Origin: Orychophragmus violaceus
Lineage: Eukaryota; Streptophyta; Magnoliopsida; Brassicales; Brassicaceae
Direction: 5' to 3'
Length of the DNA: 64,000 bases
Assembly: GCA_030180135.1 (NCBI GenBank)
Contig: CM058232.1
Location: 62,579,330 to 62,643,329 of the forward strand
Positions 54,164 to 64,000 of the stretch are shown here, one piece after another. The first letter of the stretch is position 1; every line of letters starts with the position of its first letter. Position numbers and translations under genes: made by a program. The notes below the pieces were generated by a model, which had not been told where the DNA came from, did not search any database, and saw only the letters and a program-made list of their open reading frames with translations.

Positions 54164-56230
54164 TCAGTTAAGCACAAAGACTCCAGGGTCAGGCAGCTTC
54201 TTTGGGATCTTGTTTAACAGAACATCACCAATATGCTGAGGAACTATAACCACCCAGTCTCTCAGCTCTTCATCTAGAGGCAGCATCTTGTTCAAATACC
54301 TCTGCACACATGGATGATAAGGTGGATCATCAGAAGTTGGAATTTCTTCCAATTCTTCACCAATCTCCTCTAGCTTCTTAAGCTCTTCAATTTCCTGCCT
54401 AATCACTTCTGACACTGAGGAGTGTTGTCTAACAATCTGCGCATAAATCTCCTGTTGAGAGATCTCAGAGACTCCAGGGAATAAGCTATCAAGCTCTAAG
54501 TCTGCATCAATACCATCATTACTCAGCAAATCTGTCTGTTCCCGACGTGCATCGATCGATACTAGGTGTGTGTCGATCGTTGCAGCTCTGCAATTTCCAC
54601 CCGAGAGTTTTTCACCAAAATCCGGGATTTCTCCTTCCTTCACCAATTCAGCTGTACTTAGCTCAAATTTTTCACCTAGGTGAGATCCATCATTAACGTA
54701 CAAAGACCATGCCTTAATATGAGTGTCTGCTAGCCCTTTTCCCTTTATTGAGCTGGAAATCTGGTTTACCTGAGTATCCAACTGCTTCATGTGAGTGTTC
54801 AGGGACTCAAACTTCCCATTGAGGTCTTCATAGACAGCATCTAACTTCTTGTTGCAGTCCACAGAAATCTTGGTCTGACTCTCCATTAGTTATTCCATCA
54901 TAGCTTCCATTCTGCTCTCATGAGCTGTAGGTGCAGGAGGAGTCTGATAAGATGAAGACCCATAGGTTCTCTGAGTACCTTGTCCAAAGGTCTTCTGAAA
55001 ACCACTAGTCTGTCCAGAATTAGATGAGTTGCTGTTTAAAGCACTTTTCTGTCCTCCATTGAAGAATTTGTTTCCCTGTTGATTACCAAATCTATTACCT
55101 TGGAATCCAGAACCTCCTATGTAATTCACATCTTCCTGCTGAGTGTCCTCCTCAGTTTGAATTACCTCTACATCTTGGGCAAAATGGACAGCTTTCTTAC
55201 CTGCTAGGAGATTGCAAACTGTGTCCAGCCTAGATCTAATATCAGCTATGTCAGAATTCTCTACACTTCCACCAGATTTCTTCCTCCTCTCATCCATAGT
55301 CTTGCAGCTGTTGCTGCCTATTAGATTTTCAATCAACTGCTTAGCTTGTGTAGGAGTCCGGGTGTTGAAGTTAGCATTACTGGAATTGTCCAGTGCAGTC
55401 TGATATGGAATATCTATGCCTCTGAAGAAGATGCCAATCAACTGAACCTCAGTGAATCCATGGTGTGGGCAGTCACGCTGATACTGCTTAAATCTCATCC
55501 AGGCAGTCTTTAAAGGCTCCACAGCTCCTTGTGAAAAGGTGAGTATGTCCTGTCTGGACTGGTCTGAGCGCGCATCATCATAGAAGTGACGCAGGAACTC
55601 ACTCTTTAAAGCTGCCCAAGTAGTATACTGAGCAGGCGCTAACTGCTTCAGCCATGCACTAGCGTCTCCAGCAAGACTGTGCGGAAAGAGCTTAAGGAAC
55701 AGATAGTCCGGGCACACTCCATCATACTTCATGCCAGTGACTACGTCCTCAAACGAATCAATGTGGTCCATAGGCTGCTCCGTTGGGTAACCATGAAACG
55801 CATTCTGTCTCATCAGCGAGTAGTAGATGGTTTTGATCTCAAAATCATTCCTCTCAAAAGCAGGAAGCACTAAAGCTGACCGGTTTCTATGAAACTCATC
55901 CGGTCTGTTGTAGTCAGCTAAAGTCCTCTCACGTACAACCATCTCTCTACCTTGGGCCTGTCCTTGACCCTGGTTCTGCTCCTGTTGCTGTTGCTCAGGA
56001 GGATCAGGGATGACATTCCCTTCAGCATCAACCCGATGCCCAGCAGCATTGTACGGGTTGTTATCTCGGTCCCTCAGGGTACCTTCAGCATCTGGTATCA
56101 AGATCATACGTTCTAGCACCATCCTTTCTCTTCTCTCTCTTCTGTTGGTTCTCTCTAAACGTCCAAGTTCTTCAAGATCGAGATTAACTAAGTCTAAGTT
56201 CGGATTACTTCTAGTTTTCTGCGTCTGCAT
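54164..56230 (-). pseudogene. Athila-2 gag
   Basis: Starts at the ATG at 56230-56228 (MQTQKTRSN). It is very similar to the Athila-1 Gag through LFPHSLAGDASAWLKQL, FKQYQRDCPHHGFTE and FNTRTPTQAKQLIENLI. A TAA at 54892-54890 falls where Athila-1 has an intact RQLMENQ, and the same frame reopens to another TAA near 54164. GATCG units in the gag-protease spacer (54545-54600) are translated in frame. Two simple nonsense changes separate this from a full gag. Confidence 0.88.
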
Positions 56231-56482
56231 AAGCTGTCTGTAATCGTCTGGCAACGATCGATGCTATCAGTGCAACGATCGTTTCAATCGCTGAATCGCC
56301 TTAGTGACGATAATTGCTAGAGTGCAACGATCGACGCAGTGCGATATTAGTACCTGCGACAGAGAGAAAATCAGTAACTAAAAACAAAAATAAAAACGAA
56401 AAGAAAACGAAAAATCCTAGTAAAACCCTAAGTTCTAAGCTATCGAAGACTCAAAGAGTCCCCGGCAACGGCGCCAAAAACT
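56231..56482 (-). other. Athila-2 leader and tRNA-Asp primer site
   Basis: The plus strand CCCCGGCAACGGCGCCA at 56460-56476 is the tRNA-Asp 3' end, preceding the LTR by six bases. GATCG palindrome units lie at 56250-56345. Confidence 0.9.
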
Positions 56483-57675
56483 TGATAGGTGTCAGATTTT
56501 ATCCTATATCTAACTGCAAGTGCACAGTTCAGTAGTCGTAGTATATAGGTATCGAATCCACAGGGACTCCGTATTCAATAGCTCAAGAACAGGAAATTAA
56601 ACTAGGAAGAAAGCAATGTGATTGAATTAAAAGCAATGCAAGAAAGTAAACAGAAATCAGAGATTGTTGGTTGTGAAAGCAAGTTATTAAAAGCGCTAAG
56701 TCTAGGGCGTTCTCAGGAAATCAGACAAGCAGACAGTTCCTTCAGTAAGGATCTAATTAAGCACAGTTCTAGAACTCAAAACACAGATATAGAATTAACC
56801 AAATTCCTTTGCGATAATTCTCTAAGTCTAAGTGCAGCAAACCAAACTTTCGTTTGCGAGAACTAACAGATTAAACTAGCATTAATCCCAAGTTTGATAT
56901 GTTCACAATTATCCTAAACCAAACTTTCGTTTGCGAGAAGTTTAATTGCTCAACCTAATTAGTTCAGATTCCTAAACCCCACTTCCGTGACGTATTTAGC
57001 AACCTAAGATCTAGATTCTAATTGATCAGGTTAGAACTAGCTTTAAGCACAATTAGATTGAAGAACAGATATAGTTATGAATCCTTAACTGAATTAAACA
57101 AGTCTAGCAAGTCATGAAATCCTATGTGAGAAACCCTAAACCTAACAAGGAATCTACTCAGACATAGATAATGAAAACATAATCATATGATGAATAAATT
57201 GCATAGAAGATAAAGAATAATAGGGGTTCGAAATCTTCTCCAAATACAGATGAAGTAAAGGTTCAGATCAGCCCCAAAAGCTCTAAAAATCCTCTGCTCT
57301 TAATTATGAAAGCGTTCGTAAATAAAACACCAAAAACTTAATTATATAGGTCTAATCTCGGCCAGGGGCTTCTTTGTAAATATCAGGAACTTCTGGATCA
57401 GAGTGCAATATCTTGACTCTTCATAAACTGCCGAGTTTTGGCCCATCTCGCTGGTGCAACGATCGATGCTAGAGTGCAACAATCGACGCATTCCTCTGTT
57501 TCGGACAGTGAACTCTATCTCTCGGCCAAACACTCCAAAAATCTCCAAAAAGTGCCATAATCACCAAGTATGCTCCAAACCTGATTATACCTGTAAAAGA
57601 CTCTAAAAGAACACAAAAAGACACTAAAACACACTTATATCATGGTCTAAAACTAGTAAAAACCATGATATATCA
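56483..57675 (-). repeat. Athila-2 5' LTR (1193 bp)
   Basis: Same length as the other LTR, with about nine substitutions by eye, for example CAGATTTT for CAGGTTTT at the start and CAACAATCGACGC for CAACGATCGACGC. Confidence 0.92.
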
Positions 57676-59455
57676 ATAGCTGATCATAAACCATTGATAG
57701 TAGATTCAGGGGCTTCCCATCACATGATTAGTGATTTAAACTTGATTAAGAATATTAAACCTGCTCCAGGAAATGTTGTGATTGCTAATGGTGAAAGGAT
57801 TCCAATTAAAGGCATTGGAAATGTTAAATTGTTTGATAGAGAATCAAAATCTTTCTACATGCCTAGTTTTACATCAAACTTGTTAAGTGTTAAGAGAGTA
57901 GCTACTGACCTTCAATGCAATGTTATCTTCAGTCCTAATGATGTGGTTTTTCAAGATATTAAGACAATTAAGTTGCTTGGAAAGGGTGTGACAAAGGATG
58001 AGTTATACATGCTTGAAGACACCAACCTTGCATCTGAATTATCTACTTCTGTTTTTAGTACTACTCTAGTTAATGATTCTGTTTGGCATGCTAGACTTGG
58101 TCAGCCTCACTCTCGTGCCTTAGGTTTAATGTTGCCTTTTGTTTCCTTTAAGAATGATGATTGTGAAGCTTGTATCCTTGGAAAACATTGCAAATCAGTC
58201 TTCCCTAGTTTTAAAATTGTTTATGCAAACTGCTTTGATCTTGTTCACTCTGATGTTTGGACTGCTCCATGTGTTTCTAGAGAGAATCATAAGTATTTTG
58301 TGACATTCATAGATGAGAAATCCAAATATACTTGGTTAACTTTGATTCAATCTAAAGATAGGGTGTTAGAAGCATTCACAAACTTTCAAACCTATGTATC
58401 TAACAATTTCAATGCCAAGATTAAGATATTTAGGTCAGATAATGGTGGGGAATACACAAGCAATGCATTCAAACAACACCTTGCAAAACATGGGATCATT
58501 CACCAAACAAGCTGTTCATACACTCCACAACAGAATGGTGTGGCTGAGAGAAATAATAGACACTTGATGGAGGTGGCCAGATCAATCATGTTTCATACAA
58601 ATGTTCCCAAGAGGTTTTGGAGTGATTCTGTGATGTCTGCTTGCTATCTAATCAATAGGACACCCACCAAAGTCCTTCAAGATGCTTCACCATATCAGGT
58701 ATTGAACAAAACCAAGCCTTCAATTCATCACTTACGTGTGTTTGGATGTTTGTGTTTTGTTTTAAAACCAGGAGAGCAGAGAGATAAGCTTGATCATAAG
58801 AGTGTTAAGGCAATGTTCATTGGGTATTCTACAAGCCAAAAGGATACAAGTTCTATGTACCTGAAGCTAGAAGGTTATTGGTCTCTAGAGATGTCAAGTT
58901 TGTGGAGTCAAAGGGTTTATATGAGGAAAAGAGTTGGGAGAGCCTTAAGGACCTTCTTAATAACCCCTATGACCATGCCAACAACTTGAGAATCATTCTA
59001 GAGAGTCTTGGAATTACTCAGCCAAAGAAGAGAGAGAGGAGACCAAAGAGGGCAAACCGGCTGTGGAGACTAACATTGTTGATGAGTCTACTCACCTTGA
59101 TCATGAGGGGGACAATGGAGAATCTCAACCTGATCACCAACATGTTTACAATGCCACACATGATCAAGGTGAAGGAGAAGAGCTGGATGTGCATCAAATG
59201 GATCATGAGGAACCTGAAATGGTGCAACAACAACCTGAAATAGTGCAACAACAAGAGGAGGCACATTCCGAAGTGCAAATTGATCAGACGGTGCAAGTAC
59301 TAAGGAGAAGTACTAGAGAGAGAAAGGATCCATCTGAATGGAGAAAGACAAGAGTTTACTACAATAGTCAGGCAGTAGCTCATCCAAGACAAGCTGTTTG
59401 CACACTTGCTCACTTTCCTACTGAACACAAGGTCTATGGGTGCTCTTGATGCTGA
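57676..59455 (+). pseudogene. Copia-7 protease and integrase
   Basis: Protease LIVDSGASHHM, then the integrase zinc region WHARLGQPHSR/CEACILGKHC (the second His is replaced by Gln), and the catalytic residues in FDLVHSDVWT, FRSDNGGEYT and NGVAERNNRHLME. One shift near 58840 (within SQKGYK) and another near 59050 move the C-terminal part to other frames. The acidic linker (VDESTHLDHEGDNGE to RRSTRERKDPSEW) is open from 59063. Confidence 0.88.
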
Positions 59456-60616
59456 ATGGCTTCCTAAAACCTATGAAGAAGCTAAGGAGCATAAGAAGTG
59501 GACAGATGCAGTAGGAGATGAGATCAAGGCAATGGAAAACAACAACACTTCGTATGAAACAGATTTGCCAAGGAAGAAGAGGGCAGTGAGCTCTAAATGG
59601 GTTTTCACTATCAAATACAAAAGCAATGGAGAGATAGAAAGGTACAAAGCCAGATTGGTTGCAAGAGGGTTTACACAAACCAATGGAGAGGATTATAGAG
59701 ACACCTTTTCACCAGTAGCTAAGCTTCATACAGTGAGAGTTATCCTATCCTTAGCAACAAACTTGGAGTGGGATTTATGGCAAATGGATGTCAAGAATGC
59801 ATTCCTCCAAGGAGAGCTAGAGGATGAGGTTTATATGACTCCACCTCCTGGTCTTTAAGGTATGGTTACACAAGGAAAGGTGTTGCGGTTGAAGAAGGCA
59901 ATCTATGGTCTCAAACAATCTTCTAGAGCTTGGTATCACAAGCTAAGCACTACACTCATGGAAAGAGGCTTTAGGAGATCAAAAGCTGATCATACTCTCT
60001 TCACTCAATCAAGCCAAGAAGGTATTGTTGTCATTCTTATTTATGTGGATGATATCATCATCTCAGGGAATGACAAGGTAGGAATTCAAGGTTGCAAAGA
60101 TCATTTGAAATCAGTGTTTGATATTAAAGATCTTGGAGAACTAAAGTACTTCATAGGGATAGAAGTGTGCCGGTCTAAGGAAGGCCTCTTCTTATCACAA
60201 AGGAAGTACACTCTTGATTTGTTGAGTGAAGCAGGTAAGCTCAATGGAAAGACAGCCAAGACACCTCTTGAAGAAGGCTACAAAGTCACAAGAGAGGGGG
60301 AGATTGCAAAGGAACCATTTGAAGACATCACTCTCTATAGGAGAATAGTTGGTAAGCTGATTTATCTTACCATTACAAGACCTGACTTATGTTTTGCAGT
60401 GAACCAAGTGAGCCAGCATATGCAAGCCCCAATGATGCATCATTGGAACATGGTGGACCGCATTCTAAGATACCTCAATGGAGCTCCTGGCCAAGGGATA
60501 TGGATGGGATGCAATCAAAGCACAGAGATAGTAGGATATTGTGATGCGGATTGGGCAGGTGATAGAGAGGATAGGAGGTCTACTTCAGGTTATTGTAGAT
60601 TCATTGGAGGCAATCT
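59406..60616 (+). pseudogene. Copia-7 reverse transcriptase and RNase H start
   Basis: SSKWVFTIKYKSNGEIERY, LWQMDVKNAFLQGELEDEV, a single in-frame TAA at 59856-59858 (expected Glu after PPGL), LKKAIYGLKQSSRAWY, LIYVDDIIISGN, GYCDADWAGDREDRRSTS, then GGNLV, where the element is cut at about 60616-60620. Apart from the nonsense codon the polymerase frame is intact. Confidence 0.9.
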
Positions 60617-63198
60617 CGTATTCTCCGAACCACACACCTATCGGCGTCACCCGATAGGTTAACACCATAACCAGAATCACCGTGATCTGGTTAGGTAAAA
60701 CCCGAGGATCCAATCGGGTTGGAAGTACCGGAACGTAAACACAACCTAGGCTTGCGGAATCTAACGCACCCTAGAGTCCTAGTGCAGAAATATAAACACG
60801 CAGACTCGCTGGGACTCTAGCACAGATCACGCAATCAATAACAGCCATAATAATCCCAACCATTCCGCAAGCCACTACACTACCAGTATCACCACGCTGA
60901 CTAGGTACGATACCTAGTCAGCACCACTAACTTACCCTGTCCCGAGACCGGAGTAAGTGTCCACGACAACTGCTCGTCCCAACACCGAGCAGTCTAACAA
61001 GCCTGCACACAAAGCTCAACACAGCACAAGCATAACAATCAACCACGCAATCACAATCAAACACACAATCACCACAAGCAGGCCTATTAGAGTTTCTAAG
61101 TCTTTTAATCCATTCTCATCCGCTACCTTGGGTTAGCGGATTGCTAACCCGTAGACGGCTTACAACACACACTACTTCCTTTAATTAAACCATTCTGGGT
61201 ATCTTTTAATAACTCTTCGATCTGTCGGTTTAGAGTTAGTAAGCTTACTAACACCCCGACGTCTCATTATTAACTTAATTGATTCATTACCCAAACCCGC
61301 TATTAAACCTAAACCCAATCCCGTTACAATATTCTATAGGCCCGTTTAGGTTTAACCATATTTTAATGTCGTCTTAATTCTCGTATATAGATTCATTAAT
61401 TATCGTTCTTATACAATATAAATGCATATACGGTCCTATTCAAATGGTTTATATGAATGCATCAATCAAATGTTACTAACAACCTAGCGGCACACAATCG
61501 ATTAACCTTTTAATTCTTTAACCCTATCATGCTCATCTGATCCTAACCGGTTTATCATTAACGTCCAATTATTTATTAATTACTATTCAGTTTAATTAAC
61601 GGGTATGCAACCTAATACTACGTTTTAGTAATTCCCGGTCTATATGTAACTAAGGGTTTGTGAGCCGACTCACAGTGAAGTAGTCGCGGAATGACGGCTT
61701 GATGCGAGTGTGAATCCTGAGATATCCAACACAAACCCCAAACTTCCGAACCTCGAACTCCGAACCCCGAACACATCCGAAACCTCGGAATGGCCGTGAA
61801 CTAAGCGTTGACCGGCTTGGTTTCCGGCGTTGACCGGCGGTTGACCACGTTGACCGGCGGTTCACCGTTGACCGGTGGTTCACCGTTGACCCGAGAGTTG
61901 ACCGATGACCACCTAAACCGTTGACCATCTGAACCACTGAACCACTGAAGTAAACCGAACCAAATTATGCCAATTGAACCGGTTTGATTAAACCGGTTTG
62001 AGATTGAACCGTTGACCAGTTCAACTCATCTTTGACCCGGTTTAATCAACTCCAAACCAACTCTCAATCAAACTATACCACTAGACTCCCTGAAGAACCG
62101 GCTGCATTTTGGTGGCGGAGAGGTTTCCCGGCGGCAACACTCCGGCGTTGACCGGCGGTGGAGGTGGGTTGACCGCGGCGGAGGCTACTTTTCCGGCGAC
62201 TTCCGATGATGAAAAACCCACCAATCTGCTCAGAAACACACGATCTAACCACTTATAACACTAGAATACTCAGATCTGATGAAGAAAAGAAGAGATTCCC
62301 CCAAAACCTAACCGGCGACTGCTTCTTGGCTGGATTCCGGCGAACTCCGGCGATAACGACGGCGGTGACTGGCTGGAGAAGATATAGGAGGGTGAGGTGA
62401 AGCTATAGCACTTTGTAGATCATGATTTGGGTTTATAGATCAGAGGTTACAAGCTTTCTTGTTCTTCAAGTTATGAAGAACAAACTAGGGTTCTTGGGTT
62501 TTTCTTTGGAGATTCAAAGAGTTTGATGATTTTCTGGAAATGGTTGATGACTCTGGAGAGAGGGAGAGAGTGTGTAGAGAGAGAGAGCAAGAGAGAATTG
62601 TTTGGTGAAGAGAATTGAAGATGAAAAGATGTTTTTCTTGCATGGAAGATGCATTGAATTAAGCCATGCATGCACTCCACACAAGCAAGGTGGCGCCTCA
62701 GGGTGAAGACAGGTGTCTCTCTGGGTGATTTGTTGTCCCAAAAACCTTCCACATTTAGCCATAATCATCCACTAATCCTCCTTTCATCTCTTGCTCGGTT
62801 TTGACGGTTTTCGGGTTTAATATTTTAGAATATCTCTGGATGATCCCATAAATCCTAAAACCTCCACAATTAGATTCTCCATGCTATTTGATGAATTTAG
62901 CATTTTAAATCACTTCGTTTGGACTTACGTAGCTCCGGATATGAATTTTTGAAGTTTCTTCGAGTTTGTCGGTTTCCATTCCCGACAAGCCGTAAAACAT
63001 ATTTTTGCTCCGATTCTTCCAATTCTGATCATCTAAAGATTCTTTATGTTAAAACATAAGAATATTTGGCCCTTCTCGGCTTCCGTCTCGAACTTTGGCA
63101 AAATTACCATTTTGCCCCTCACTCGGCAAAAATGACAATTTTGCCCCTGGTTAACTTTCTGCTGCCCGTTGACCGTATTTTTGATACGGGGTATCACA
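60617..63198 (-). repeat. Gypsy-H LTR (3' LTR, left end unclear)
   Basis: On the minus strand it starts TGTGATACCCCGTATC at 63198, after a polypurine tract, a typical gypsy arrangement. The plus-strand left limit is set only by loss of Copia-7 homology near 60617, and no TG is found there, so the end may be deleted. 61805-61930 is a GTTGACCGGCGGTTCACC-type minisatellite. AACCGGTTT-type words are frequent at 61970-62040. No gene is seen, and frames across the minisatellite are repeat translations. Confidence 0.65.
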
Positions 63199-63353
63199 TT
63201 CTTCCCCACTTACAGGAATTCGGTCCCCGAATTCTCCGTCACAGACAGACTTCAAATTGGTTCCGAATCCTGCAAGTTGCTTCATCACCTCCTTCTGATG
63301 CTTCTATACTCGAACACTGCGGTATACAACTGTCTTCCACAACACCCAAATAT
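63199..63353 (-). other. Gypsy-H polypurine tract and 3' internal remnant
   Basis: On the minus strand AAGTGGGGAAGAA precedes the LTR. About 150 bp of internal 3' end remain, without a recognisable frame. It is cut at the hairpin at 63354. Confidence 0.6.
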
Positions 63354-63398
63354 CATTCTCTGCACATACTAAGATTAAGAGAGTATGTGCAGAGAATG
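63354..63398. repeat. 17-bp perfect inverted repeat at an element junction
   Basis: CATTCTCTGCACATACT (63354-63370) and its exact complement (63382-63398) flank an 11-base spacer. It lies where Gypsy-H sequence gives way to the Copia-8 leader. Confidence 0.85.
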
Positions 63399-63578
63399 AG
63401 AGAATGATAGAATGAAGGGGAAGTTCAGGGACTGAGTTTTGCTCAGTTTGAGCTTCTGTTTTAGAGAGAGAGGGACGGAGTTTTGCGGAAGCTTTGAAGG
63501 AGAAAGGGATAGAGTTTTGCTCTGTTTTTCTCTGGTTTTGAGCTTGGTTCAATCCTAGAACCTTATGCTCTGATACCA
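63399..63578 (-). other. Copia-8 leader with iMet primer site
   Basis: The plus strand GCTCTGATACCA at 63567-63578 gives TGGTATCAGAGC on the minus strand, adjacent to the LTR. The remaining 170 bp are purine-rich leader, with GGATAGAGTTTTGCTCTGTTTT and GGGACTGAGTTTTGCTCAG type repeats. No gene. Confidence 0.8.
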
Positions 63579-64000
63579 TGTTGGGATTTCACAATCATGA
63601 CCATGGAATCATGTTGAGAAACCTTAAGATTTCTCTAAACCCTAATGGTTTAGAGAGAGAGCGCATAAGTGAACCGCACCAAGTTTGTCTTGGTAAGAAC
63701 CGGTTCTACTTAGCTTTGACAAGAACACCACACTATTTGAGGCTTATCCAGGAGCCTAACATCACTTATAGAGTGTGTTTACTCATGAGGATTAAGAGAA
63801 TCAGTAAGTAGAAGGTGTTTGTTCTTGTAATATACATGAAGAGCTGGTTTTATGTTAGCTCTTGATGTAGCTATGTATGAGCTAATCAAGAGCATAACCA
63901 GGAGCATTAAAGCATCCTTAGAACCGAGACTCATCATGTTTTCATTGTGTTTGAGTGAGAGACACAATGAGGGAGAAGAAGAATCGCATGAGAGAAAGGA
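63579..64000 (-). repeat. Copia-8 5' LTR (partial, runs off the window)
   Basis: The plus strand begins TGTTGGGATTTC next to the primer site. On the minus strand it resembles LTR-E (CATGAGTAAACAC, AACCGGTT and a long hairpin at 63845-63900). Its outer end lies beyond 64000. Confidence 0.78.

Larger units (their letters stand above)
51041..57675 (-). mobile_element. Athila-2: gag-protease-only Athila derivative
   Basis: 6635 bp with two LTRs of 1193 bp (51041-52233 and 56483-57675) differing at about nine positions by eye. The tRNA-Asp primer site CCCCGGCAACGGCGCCA lies at plus 56460-56476. The minus strand carries gag and part of protease; reverse transcriptase, RNase H and integrase are absent. 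The target copies are ATAGA (51036-51040) and ATAGC (57676-57680), one base different. It is inserted between the gag and protease codons of Copia-7. Confidence 0.93.
49740..60616 (+). mobile_element. Copia-7: copia element split by Athila-2, 3' end lost
   Basis: Primer site and leader (49740-49936), gag (49937-51040), then after the Athila-2 insertion protease to RNase H (57676-60616). The element stops inside RNase H at GGNLV, where Gypsy-H sequence begins. It is closely related to Copia-3 and Copia-6. Confidence 0.9.

Overview
This window looks like repeat-dense plant heterochromatin. Essentially every base that can be assigned belongs to LTR retrotransposons or their remnants. I see no host protein gene, tRNA gene or rRNA gene. 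Ty3/gypsy elements of Athila type primed by tRNA-Asp, many Ty1/copia lineages primed by initiator tRNA-Met, and the pyrimidine-rich LTR and leader style suggest a dicot, most likely a Brassicaceae pericentromere. The family-level placement is inference.

Layout, left to right. 1-4871: 3' part of Copia-1, sitting inside Copia-2 (4872-7683), which sits inside the gag of Copia-3 (7685-8369). 8370-36876: tandem array of a gypsy deletion derivative (Gypsy-F): truncated LTR, internal, LTR, internal remnant, LTR, internal, LTR. Each complete LTR is about 2.57 kb and carries CG-rich minisatellites. Two elements are nested in it: full-length Athila-1 (8497-18275, minus strand, 5-bp target duplication ACTGC) and intact Copia-4 (23357-31085, target duplication AAAGA, two 637-bp LTRs with no difference seen by eye, one uninterrupted 1325-residue gag-pol frame). 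36877-39119: gag start, leader and 5' LTR of a minus-strand gypsy (Gypsy-G), inserted in Copia-5 (39120-40630). 40631-49263: two inverted copies of one LTR family (LTR-E). The plus copy is split by Copia-6 (42245-47580), which is followed by a third Copia-6 LTR. 49264-60616: Copia-7, split by Athila-2 (51041-57675), a gag-protease-only derivative. 60617-63353: LTR and 3' end of a minus-strand gypsy (Gypsy-H). 63354-64000: leader and LTR of minus-strand Copia-8.

The elements are connected by nesting and recombination, not by a pathway. Copia-4 appears to be the youngest and the only one with a complete reading frame. The less ordinary signals are: (a) a chain of stem-loops in the Copia-1/2/4 LTRs whose stems change in a compensatory way between subfamilies; (b) a palindromic GATCG unit placed at equivalent coding and non-coding sites of both Athila elements; (c) a conserved splice-donor-like site in three Copia LTRs, with a matching acceptor just before the Copia-4 gag start; (d) the Gypsy-F tandem structure and its LTR minisatellites; (e) a small hairpin plus fixed flank shared by copia and gypsy 3' regions.
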